Part shown: positions 1 to 6,600 of the stretch, in pieces | Position numbering within the stretch: position 1 is the stretch's first letter | How the letters are laid out: every line of letters starts with the position of its first letter | Assembly: GCA_030754315.1 (NCBI GenBank) | Contig: JASMAO010000088.1 | Location: 1-7,158, forward strand | Length of the DNA stretch: 7,158 nucleotides | Reading direction: 5' to 3' | Origin: SAR202 cluster bacterium | GTDB lineage: Bacteria > Chloroflexota > Dehalococcoidia > Lucifugimonadales > JASMAO01 | The notes under the pieces: generated by a model | Database searches by the model: none | What the model was told of the DNA's origin: nothing | Seen by the model: the letters and a program-made list of their open reading frames with translations, nothing else | Made by a program: the position numbers and the translations under genes

Positions 1-1
1 G

Positions 2-352
2 ACCCAGATGGCACTGATCCTGGAGGAGATGAATAACCACGGCGTGGCACTGATCGTGACCAGCCAAGGCATCGACACCAGCAACACCAATCCAGCCGGC
101 AAACTGCAACTGAACGTTCTGATGGCTGTGGCTGAGTTTGAGCGTGGGATCATCCGTGAACGGGTCAACGCCGGGTTAAAGGCGGCAAAGCAGAGAGGCG
201 TAAAACTAGGCCGCCCCAGGTCGTTGCACAAAAAGACCGGGGTTGTGCTTGGCGAAAGCAGGAACGGCCTAGGCGTCAGAGCCATAGCAAGAAAACTGCA
301 GATGGCCCCATCCTCAGTACACAAAATACTTAAGAGCGCTGATGTAAATTGA
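2..352 (+). CDS. Serine recombinase (resolvase/invertase family), C-terminal part, 5' partial
   Basis: Site-specific DNA recombinase of the resolvase/invertase type. These proteins cut and rejoin DNA through a serine nucleophile and usually resolve cointegrates or invert segments. The frame is open to the window edge, so the Met codon at 8 is probably internal. Numbering from that Met, the end of the catalytic domain includes a VTSQGIDT stretch at 18-25. The long dimer/DNA-binding helix follows, AEFERGIIRERVNAGLKAAK at 42-61, then the typical RGVKLGRP hinge at 63-70. A C-terminal helix-turn-helix follows at about 78-108 (VRAIARKLQMAPSSVHKIL). Family members are usually about 185-200 aa, so some 70-80 N-terminal residues, with the catalytic serine, lie outside the window. 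What remains shows no frameshift. It marks the left side as mobile-element territory. Family assignment is confident; which element it serves cannot be told. Confidence 0.93.
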   Translation, partial: TQMALILEEMNNHGVALIVTSQGIDTSNTNPAGKLQLNVLMAVAEFERGIIRERVNAGLKAAKQRGVKLGRPRSLHKKTGVVLGESRNGLGVRAIARKLQMAPSSVHKILKSADVN

Positions 353-477
353 TTGTCCGGGCCGGCGCTGGTCACATCGCGCACGCGAGTCACACGTACA
401 GGCACAGGAGTGTTCTCCCGCGAAGCAATAGGATAAACAGTAACACGCTAACTGCAGCAAACGGAGCAAAACAACAC

Positions 478-507
478 GGTTTAGCCACAGTAAACACCGG
501 GTTTACC
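478..507. repeat. Short direct and inverted repeat cluster (GGTTTA / GTAAAC)
   Basis: GGTTTA occurs at 478-483 and again at 500-505, a spacing of 22 bases or about two helical turns. Between them, GTAAAC at 490-495 forms an inverted repeat with GTTTAC at 501-506 (6-bp arms, 5-base loop ACCGG). The arrangement, just downstream of a serine recombinase gene, could be a protein-binding or recombinase accessory site, or simply a small hairpin. The repeats are seen directly; the role is a guess. Confidence 0.35.
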
Positions 508-750
508 ATCGCCTGATCGCTGCTACTTAAAAACACCACAGCAGCTACTATTCTCACAGATTATGACACAATTCCCACTTGCTCCCCGTTCAGCTCCTCA
601 CTAGTCTCTCCCCCGTGCATCAGGAGCGCCCGTTTGGGTGCGGCAACCTGGCTTGGAGAAGCTAAGGTGCCTTGATCAGCAGCCCGTTGTTGTTGGTCGA
701 TGTGCGGGGCAGAAGCATAAGCCTCGAACAGAATATCTCCGTGGATTGTT

Positions 751-788
751 AAGCCACCACTCTGATAGCACAGGGACGGTGGCTTTTT
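751..788 (+). terminator. Rho-independent terminator
   Basis: AAGCCACC (751-758) pairs perfectly with GGTGGCTT (778-785), giving an 8-bp stem, and five T residues run through 784-788. A shorter CTG/CAG pair (762-764 with 771-773) can form inside the loop. The T-tract lies on the + strand side, so it ends rightward transcription and would insulate the gene set at 833 from upstream readthrough. An alternative pairing, CACAG (769-773) with CTGTG (789-793), could compete with it. Confidence 0.75.
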
Positions 789-832
789 CTGTGTCCAACA
801 CCTGATGCGCTTGATCGAAAGAAATAGCGCAT

Positions 833-1063
833 ATGAAACAGTCAAAACTGTCGGTCCGGGTCAACCGGAAGAACGCCAACCACCACCTCTGGAACAACAA
901 CGGCAAGTGGTGGTGCCACCTCACACTTCATCACCCCGATTACACCAGCGAACGGCGCCGTTTGTCGCTGAACACACGGGATCTCGATGTTGCAAGACAG
1001 CGCCGGGACAGGCTCTTCGCCAACTTGGAAAATACAGTAGCCAGAAAGGCGGTGGCAGCGTGA
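833..1063 (+). CDS. Small integrase-arm-like protein (76 aa)
   Basis: A 76-aa basic protein. Residues about 17-66 (NHHLWNNNGKWWCHLTLHHP, then a Leu-Asn-Thr-Arg-Asp-Leu-Asp-Val-Ala-Arg stretch) have the pattern of the N-terminal arm-type DNA-binding domain of tyrosine integrases: a strand with a double Trp, a second strand, then a 'T-R-D-L-x-x-A-R' helix. The catalytic integrase domain is absent, so it cannot recombine DNA alone. I recall similar stand-alone short proteins in accessory regions but no assigned function. The ATG at 833 has only a weak purine stretch upstream. A longer frame from 805 overlaps it in another register, but this frame carries the recognisable protein. Its stop overlaps the GTG start of the next gene (GTGA, 1060-1063), indicating translational coupling. 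A DNA-binding or regulatory role is inferred. Confidence 0.68.
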   Translation: MKQSKLSVRVNRKNANHHLWNNNGKWWCHLTLHHPDYTSERRRLSLNTRDLDVARQRRDRLFANLENTVARKAVAA

Positions 1064-1710
1064 AGCGGTACCCAAACATAGATTACAGCTACCAGCCCAA
1101 GAGCTACTGGGATGAAGACAACGTGCTGCAGACAATACTTCGCGATGTCAAAGGTGCGGAACGTCGCAAGATGATCAAGGCGTACTACGAGGACGGCAAC
1201 TTCCAGGAACTGGACGGGGTGTTTATGCAAAGCAGCCTCACTAACGATGAGCGCAAATACTTAGGCGCGATTCACCCGATGTTTATGGGTGGGGAGTACT
1301 TGCCGGACTTTGGCCCGGGCGAAACCGAGATCGCCCGCATCGAGTTGAAATCCGTCACACGGGATGTCATCAGCCTCCGTGTCAATAATAAGAACGGCCT
1401 GCTGCGGTACTCTCTGGTTGATGAGTACGATGCTCACACATTCTGGCCTGCCAAAAAGACCGGCAGAAAACCGTTCACATTGGCGGGACTGATAGATTTT
1501 ATCGACAACTCAGACCACGACATCGACCAGCCGGGCGGTCTGGTATTCGTGTACAACAACTACAACGAAAAAGGCGGATGCAGTCGTGAGAGCCTCGAGT
1601 CGTTCACCACGATCAGTTCAGAAATCTACACCCAACTAAAGCAGCACTACCAAAACGTGTTCGCCGACTGGGTGGCCGGAGAGCAGATAGAGGAGGAGGT
1701 GAATTGGTGA
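1060..1710 (+). CDS. Conserved hypothetical protein (216 aa)
   Basis: A soluble-looking protein of 216 aa with no signal peptide or membrane helix. Function unknown. I recall relatives in accessory regions of several phyla with a shared core around residues 71-94, here IHPMFMGGEYLPDFGPGETE, followed by the strand-like IARIELKSVTRDVISLRV (91-108). An N-terminal segment rich in aromatic and acidic residues (SYWDEDN, 15-21) precedes an amphipathic region with KGAERRKMIKAYYEDG (31-46). The last third has LVFVYNNYN (161-169) and a helical tail. The frame can be traced back to 805, but that extension overlaps the 76-aa gene and looks like shadow sequence. The GTG at 1060 is preferred because it overlaps the previous stop by four bases and has AGAAAGG at 1043-1049 upstream. 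The stop overlaps the next gene in the same GTGA manner. It is probably the central member of a three-gene set. Confidence 0.8.
   Translation: MKRYPNIDYSYQPKSYWDEDNVLQTILRDVKGAERRKMIKAYYEDGNFQELDGVFMQSSLTNDERKYLGAIHPMFMGGEYLPDFGPGETEIARIELKSVTRDVISLRVNNKNGLLRYSLVDEYDAHTFWPAKKTGRKPFTLAGLIDFIDNSDHDIDQPGGLVFVYNNYNEKGGCSRESLESFTTISSEIYTQLKQHYQNVFADWVAGEQIEEEVNW
1691..1701 (+). promoter_or_regulatory. Strong ribosome binding site for the 59-aa gene
   Basis: AGGAGGAGGTG sits within the 3' end of the 216-aa gene, about 5 bases before the GTG at 1707. It is a near-perfect Shine-Dalgarno match and decides the start of the next small gene in favour of GTG 1707 over TTG 1704. The same bases encode the Glu-Glu-Glu-Val run near the end of the upstream protein. 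Confidence 0.75.
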
Positions 1711-1886
1711 AGAAACGAAAGACCAGGCGTGGGCGAATCATCGACGAAGGACTGGTGCCTGACACGGATCCGATCTACGAGCGGGGTTGGACCATTCTAA
1801 CTGGGCGCAACCTAAGTCGTAACTTGCCCAGAGATAAACCGGATGAATCAGACAGTAATGAAGAAACAACAGATAAAAGCGGGTAA
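1707..1886 (+). CDS. Small charged hypothetical protein (59 aa)
   Basis: A 59-aa peptide with a strongly basic N-terminus (VKKRKTRRGR, 1-10), a short hydrophobic/aromatic middle (YERGWTILTGRNLSR, 24-38) and an acidic, Ser/Thr-rich tail (DESDSNEETTDKSG, 46-59). No known domain is recognised. The strong Shine-Dalgarno at 1691-1701 and the four-base GTGA overlap with the previous stop support expression and coupling. The charge split suggests a nucleic-acid-binding or accessory peptide, which is only inference. The reading frame stays open after its TAA (1884-1886) right into the lipoprotein ORF at 1953, discussed as a finding. Confidence 0.6.
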   Translation: MKKRKTRRGRIIDEGLVPDTDPIYERGWTILTGRNLSRNLPRDKPDESDSNEETTDKSG

Positions 1887-1931
1887 ACGGCTTACGGAAG
1901 CCCACCAAAATGGCTTGAAAACTACGCTCAA

Positions 1932-1950
1932 CGGGGTGACGATTCCCCCG
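1932..1950 (+). promoter_or_regulatory. GC-rich hairpin just before the lipoprotein-leader ORF
   Basis: CGGGG (1932-1936) can pair with CCCCG (1946-1950) around a 9-base loop, ending two bases before the ATG at 1953. In mRNA it would lie over the ribosome binding region, and no Shine-Dalgarno is visible there otherwise. A second small hairpin, GGCTT (1889-1893) with AAGCC (1898-1902), follows the previous stop. Neither has a U-tract, so they are not terminators. A role in tuning translation of the downstream operon is possible but unproven. Confidence 0.3.
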
Positions 1951-1952
1951 CT

Positions 1953-2090
1953 ATGAAATCAATACTAATCACAACACTCGCAGCCGTGGTGCTGGTTGGG
2001 TGTGGGTTCATAGAAATCTTTTCAAAAGAAGAGTTTACAATACTACAGGGATATTGTTCGGTTTTCGCGTTACAAATAAGCAAATCATGA
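1953..2090 (+). CDS. Lipoprotein-leader ORF (45 aa), probably a truncated lipoprotein
   Basis: Residues 1-18 are a classic lipoprotein signal: MKSILITTLAAVVLVGCG, with Lys2, a hydrophobic core at 4-15 and lipobox Leu14-Val15-Gly16-Cys17. The cysteine would be lipidated and the product exported. Only 28 residues follow (FIEIFSKEEF, then a Tyr-Cys-Ser-Val-Phe segment), with no linker or domain. I recall nearly identical leaders on full-length lipoproteins, often with repeat domains, in Verrucomicrobiota, so this looks like a leader cut from its gene at a recombination junction near codon 18-20. Its stop overlaps the TIR gene start (ATGA, 2087-2090), and the TIR gene lacks its own Shine-Dalgarno, so translation of this ORF may drive TIR expression. 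It could instead be a genuine small lipoprotein of the operon. Confidence 0.5.
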   Translation: MKSILITTLAAVVLVGCGFIEIFSKEEFTILQGYCSVFALQISKS

Positions 2091-3601
2091 ACGATGTATT
2101 TATCAGCTACGCGCATATTGATAATGAAACCCTTGAGGAAAACCAGAAAGGTTGGATCACACAGTTGCACCGCATTTTGCAGGTTCGGTTAGCACAACTA
2201 ATGGGAGCCGAACCGCAAATATGGCGTGACCTAAAACTGACTGGTAGTGATCTTTTTGACCAAACCATTGTTGAGCAGTTTTTAGATTCAAAAATACTGG
2301 TTTCAGTGCTATCTCCGCGATATGTTAATTCTGATTGGTGTACTAAGGAGCTTGAGGAGTTCTGCTTGAATGCGGAAAAAGAAGATGAGCTCAAAATTCA
2401 CGATAAATCGCGCGTATTCAAGGTTGTAAAAACACCAGTCGAAGCCGAAGGCATGCCTCCGCGTATTCGAGAACTTTACGAAAAGCTGCTTGGCTTTGAG
2501 TTCTACGAAATGGAGCCACAGAGTGGTCGGGTCGTCGAGTATAACGAGGTGTTTGGAGAAGAAGCCAAACAGCGTTATTACGAAAAGGTTTATGATCTTG
2601 CACATTCGATATACGATGTGCTGAAGACGGCGAAAGTTGAGCCTGAGTCTCAGGCGGTACCGACTGCGGTAAGCGAATCAAAAACCATTTTTCTAGCAGA
2701 GGTTTCGTCAGATCTTTACTCCGAACGCGATCAATTGCGCCGTGACTTGATTGATCGGGGTCACAAAGTGCTTCCCGCATTTAACATGCCACCGATAGGG
2801 CCACAGGTAGAGGAGATGATGCTGGCGACTTTGCCAAATTGTGATCTGTCGATTCACTTGGTTGGGCAGCGCTACGGGATGGTTCCTGAGGAATCCGATT
2901 GCTCAATGGGGGAACTGCAAAACCGCATCGCAGCCGGATTCGACAAGGAGCATTTTAATCGACTAATTTGGCTGCCTAAGGGAGGGAAACCGCAGGATGA
3001 AAAACAAAAGATTTTTGTCGGTCTATTGGTAGAGAGCCAAGATGCCCATCGCGGAGCTGAGGTGATCGTCGACACACTTGAAAATTTCAAGGAATTCGTC
3101 GTCGAGAAATTGGCTCCAAAACCAAAGCCACTAAAGGTTAAATCCAGTGAACCAGTACAAGTCTCGGGGGTCGCCTCTGCTGAAGAAGATGCCAATCGAG
3201 TCTACTTGATTTGTGATCAAGGCGACGAAGAATCAATCGAGCCCTTGGAGGACTACCTTTATGATCAAGGCTTCGAAGTTAGTCTCCCAGAATTTGAAGG
3301 TAACGAGGCTGAGGTGATCGAGATTCATCGACAGAACCTTGTTGATTGCGACTCGGTGATTGTATTTTACGGCTCCGCCCGAAACTCCTGGGTGGACATC
3401 AAGTTGCGGGAGTTACTGAAAGCTAGCGGCTATGGCCGGACAACGCCGATTCAGCATGCTGCAGTGTATATAGCTCCGCCGTCCAATCGGCGGAAAGACC
3501 GCTATCGTAGTCAGACAGCAACCGTGATTCAGCAGGATGAAATCTTCGCGCCGTCGACGGAACTGGAGGCATTTATTAAACAAATAAAGCCAAGCCTCTA
3601 A
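2087..3601 (+). CDS. TIR-domain protein: TIR + DUF4062-like + C-terminal TIR-like domain (504 aa)
   Basis: Likely cytoplasmic effector of a conflict system. Residues 1 to about 180 form a TIR domain: it opens MNDVFISYAHID, has IWRDLKLTGSDLFD at 45-58 and LVSVLSPRYVNSDWCTKEL at 71-89. Glu88 in the W-C-x-x-E-L motif is where the catalytic glutamate of NAD-cleaving TIR domains sits. Residues about 199-342 resemble DUF4062: IFLAEVSSDLYSERDQLRR (201-219) and LVGQRYGMVPEES (258-270). After a Pro/Lys linker, residues 371-502 are a second TIR-like unit (VYLICDQGDEE; SVIVFYGSARNSW). In it the first Glu after Trp435 is Glu442, not in WxxxE spacing, so it may be non-catalytic. The start at 2087 is chosen because MNDVFISYAH is the canonical TIR beginning; an upstream in-frame ATG at 2000 adds 29 unrelated residues. 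The STAND gene follows after 10 bases. NADase activity is inferred. Confidence 0.88.
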   Translation: MNDVFISYAHIDNETLEENQKGWITQLHRILQVRLAQLMGAEPQIWRDLKLTGSDLFDQTIVEQFLDSKILVSVLSPRYVNSDWCTKELEEFCLNAEKEDELKIHDKSRVFKVVKTPVEAEGMPPRIRELYEKLLGFEFYEMEPQSGRVVEYNEVFGEEAKQRYYEKVYDLAHSIYDVLKTAKVEPESQAVPTAVSESKTIFLAEVSSDLYSERDQLRRDLIDRGHKVLPAFNMPPIGPQVEEMMLATLPNCDLSIHLVGQRYGMVPEESDCSMGELQNRIAAGFDKEHFNRLIWLPKGGKPQDEKQKIFVGLLVESQDAHRGAEVIVDTLENFKEFVVEKLAPKPKPLKVKSSEPVQVSGVASAEEDANRVYLICDQGDEESIEPLEDYLYDQGFEVSLPEFEGNEAEVIEIHRQNLVDCDSVIVFYGSARNSWVDIKLRELLKASGYGRTTPIQHAAVYIAPPSNRRKDRYRSQTATVIQQDEIFAPSTELEAFIKQIKPSL

Positions 3602-3606
3602 GGGGG
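3600..3606 (+). promoter_or_regulatory. Ribosome binding site of the STAND gene
   Basis: AAGGGGG overlaps the end of the TIR stop codon and lies five bases before the ATG at 3612. It supports that start and a single mRNA for the TIR and STAND genes. Confidence 0.6.
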
Positions 3607-3611
3607 AAACG

Positions 3612-6600
3612 ATGCGAATCCAACCGAAATTCAACCCGTTTCCAGGACTTCGTGCGTTTCTTACCGAAGAGGATTATCTCTTTTTCGGGCGAGAAGATCA
3701 GGTAAATGAATTGCTGTCCCGCCTCAGGCAATACCGCTTTCTCTCCGTGCTGGGAGCTTCCGGAAGTGGAAAATCCTCCCTTGTTCGAGCCGGGATGTTG
3801 CCAGCACTTCAGGGTGGAGCCATGACCTCGGCGGGATCTCACTGGGAAATTGCCATTATGCGTCCTGGTGGCAATCCCATTCTCAACCTGGCCAAGGCGT
3901 TGTTTGAGATGGATCTCTATGACTTCGATGAAAGCGAAGCCGTTTTCCACCTTCAAGCGACTCTTAAGCGAAGCGGACTCGGCTTGAGCGAGGCAGTTAA
4001 GCAATCGGAACTAAAGGAGGGGGCGAATATTCTGATCGTAGTAGATCAGTTTGAGGAATTATTTCGATTTAGCCGTTCCGGTCAGTTGCAAGATGAGGGG
4101 GCGGCAGCATTCGTAAAGCTTCTACTTGAAGCCTCCCGCCAGACAGACATTCCGATCTATGTCGCCATAACCATGCGATCGGACTATATCGGAGACTGTG
4201 CACAGTTTCCTGATCTCACCGAATCGGTAAACGAGGGTGAATACCTCGTGCCACGACTTAAGCGAGATCAAAGGCGAGCCGCAATCGAGGGCCCTATCAA
4301 GGTAGCCGGAAGCGAGATCAAGCCGCGACTTACCCAAAAATTGCTAAATGACTTTGGCAACGATCCCGATCAACTTCCAATTTTGCAGCACGCCCTTATG
4401 CGCATGTGGGACAAGTGGCTCGAAAACAGGGGGGCGGATGATCCACTCGATTTAGAACATTACAAAGCCATCGGTGGCATGGCAGGTGCACTTTCGCAGC
4501 ATGCAGATGAAGTTTTTGCAGATGCGGATACCGAGGAAGAGATGCGTGATACTCGTAGAGTGTTTCAGGCTATAACCGAAAAGGGTGGAGATAATAGGGG
4601 TATAAGGCGTCCCACACGATTAGGTGAACTGTGTCAGATCACAGGCGCGGATCATGAAACCGTTATTCGAATTATAGATCGTTTCCGTAAGCCGGGATGT
4701 ACATTTCTCATGCCTCCACACGAGGTTACATTGACAAGCGATACAGTGATAGACATATCACACGAAAGTCTCATGCGTGTGTGGGTTTCCTTGAAACGAT
4801 GGGTGGACGATGAGTCCCAATCCGCGAGAATTTATGTGCGATTAGCGGAAACTGCACAGCTGCACTCTTGTGACAGAGCTGGGCTTTATCGTGATCCTGA
4901 TTTGCAGATCGCCTTGTCGTGGCGTGAGGAAACTCAACCCACAAAAGCTTGGGGTGTGCGTTATCATTCCGAATACGATCAATCGATCAGATTTCTCGAT
5001 GAAAGCAATAAAGTTAAGAAAAGATTAAAGCGCGAAAAGGAAGCTGCCCACCAACGCGAACTTGAACAGGCCAAACGGCTTGCTGCTGCCGAGAAACAGC
5101 GTGCCGAGGAGCAGGCTAACTCTGTAAGTAAATTGCGGAAGTGGATGGCCGCTGTTGGTTTTACAGCTATTCTGGCATTAATCGCTACTATCTTTGCTCA
5201 TAGCGCCTCGCAAGAAGCACAAGAAAACGCAGAGCAAGCACAAAACGCCCTTAAGCAAGCCGAGGAAAGCGAGAGAGAAACAGAAATAGAAAAGCAAAGA
5301 TTTGAAGAGCAACTTTATAATTCTCAAATTCTGGCTGCAGAGGTCGCATTGAGCCGGGAGAATCACCAAAGAGCCGAAGACATTCTTTGGCAAGCATCGG
5401 AGCGTTACAGAAATTGGGAATGGGGGTTCTTGATGAATCAGGCAACCATTGACATTCTCACACTAGAGGGTCATGCAGGTGCGTTAAACAGTGCCTGCTT
5501 TAGCCCTGATGAATCACTTATCCTAACGGCTTCTTCGGATAAAACAGCCCGTATCTGGAGCCTTCCGGGCGGGAATGAGCAGACACGACTGGTGGGGCAT
5601 AACGGAAGTGTTACAAGTGCAAGATTCAGCCCAGACGGCAAAAGAGTGGTTACCTCTTCCTTGGATAGAACTGCGAGGGTTTGGCAATTACCAGAGGGTA
5701 AACTATTGTTTCAGTTGCAGGGACACACTGATACGGTGCAATCGGCAAGTTTTTCACCAGATGGTCGTTATATTGTTACTGCTTCACAGGATGGAAACGC
5801 ACATCTATGGAACTCAAACACAGGGCAGCTGTTGCGAAAGCTGTCCGGGCATTCGGGGGGAATACAAAGTGCTGAATTCAGCACTAACAGTCAACAAATA
5901 CTGACTGCATCAGATGATCGCAGTATTATACTTTGGGATATTGAGAAGGAGGATAGCCCAAAACTCTTTTCAGGACATAATTCAGGGGTAACACATGCGA
6001 GATTCACATTAGATGGAAATCGAATAATGTCCATTACACAAAACAAAACAATGTATTTATGGAATTTGAATGGGGAGATATTGTCATCTTTTCAGCATGC
6101 ATCTGGCACCGGTAGTTATTGGCTTTCGATTACTAGCTTGTCTGCAAAGTTTGATTTTGAACCAAAGGGTAATAATGTAGCGGTGGTATCGCCATTTGAT
6201 AAGACTGTTAAAATCGTAAATCTGGCTGATGTAGAAAAGAAGAAAGCACCTTCTAGTTCTCGCATTCAATTGCTTAAGGGACACAAGCAAGGCGTCACAG
6301 ACATCTGTTATAGCGCCGATGGTCGTTTTATCGTTACTGCATCCCAAGACAAGAGTGCTAAGGTATGGAGACTGGCCCCAAAGGGAAAATCTATACCGAT
6401 CGATCAACCAGGTGTAAGTCATTTGGACGCTCAATTCAGCCCTAATGGTGAACGTTTATTGACTGCCTTGAATACAGGCGTCGTGGAAGAGCGGGATCAG
6501 GGAGATATGGAACTTGTTTCAAGCTTAAAAGGGCATGAAGAAAACGTATTTAGGGTACAGCACAATCCCAGTGGAGATCGTTTTCTTACGGCTGCAAGGA

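Larger units (their letters stand above)
353..832. other. Intergenic region, about 480 bp, without a convincing gene
   Basis: No open frame here has a recognisable protein. Minus-strand frames across 561-924 are low-complexity or overlap the start of the 833 gene without any family resemblance. What can be seen is a cluster of GGTTTA/TAAAC repeats (478-507), a GCTGCT/AGCAGC inverted repeat (519-524 with 540-545), and a strong terminator hairpin (751-788). The terminator is 400 bases beyond the recombinase stop, too far to be its simple trailer, so an untranslated transcript may end there. No promoter boxes good enough to annotate were found. Confidence 0.6.

Noticed and set aside
748..799. 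Possible integron attC site (GTTAAGC at 748-754 and GTCCAAC at 793-799 match the core consensus)
   Set aside because: The two cores are in the wrong order for an attC site on either strand, no L boxes are visible, and the hairpin with T-tract is fully explained as a terminator.
805..1059. 5' extension of the 216-aa gene back to an ATG at 805
   Set aside because: The extension reads Pro/Gln/Arg-rich shadow sequence and overlaps the whole 76-aa arm-like gene. The GTG at 1060 has the stop-start overlap and a purine stretch, and begins where family-like sequence begins.
561..1230. Several minus-strand open frames of 80-97 codons
   Set aside because: They show no recognisable domain, overlap one another and the supported + strand genes, and have the Cys/Pro/Ser-rich look of antisense frames.
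1704..1706. TTG start for the 59-aa gene
   Set aside because: The GTG at 1707 is better spaced from the AGGAGGAGGTG and gives the same four-base stop overlap as the upstream gene pair.
2000..2086. Upstream start of the TIR gene at 2000 adding 29 residues
   Set aside because: The added residues resemble no TIR protein and lie in the shadow of the lipoprotein-leader ORF. The TIR fold starts at the Met encoded at 2087.
3576..4004. 142-codon minus-strand frame
   Set aside because: It lies antisense to the TIR gene end and the Walker A region of the STAND gene. Its composition is explained by the antisense of a real gene.
5575..5904. 109-codon + strand frame, and a 71-codon one at 6709-6924
   Set aside because: Both are in a different register inside the STAND-WD40 gene, whose own frame is continuous there with regular WD40 and C-terminal domain motifs.
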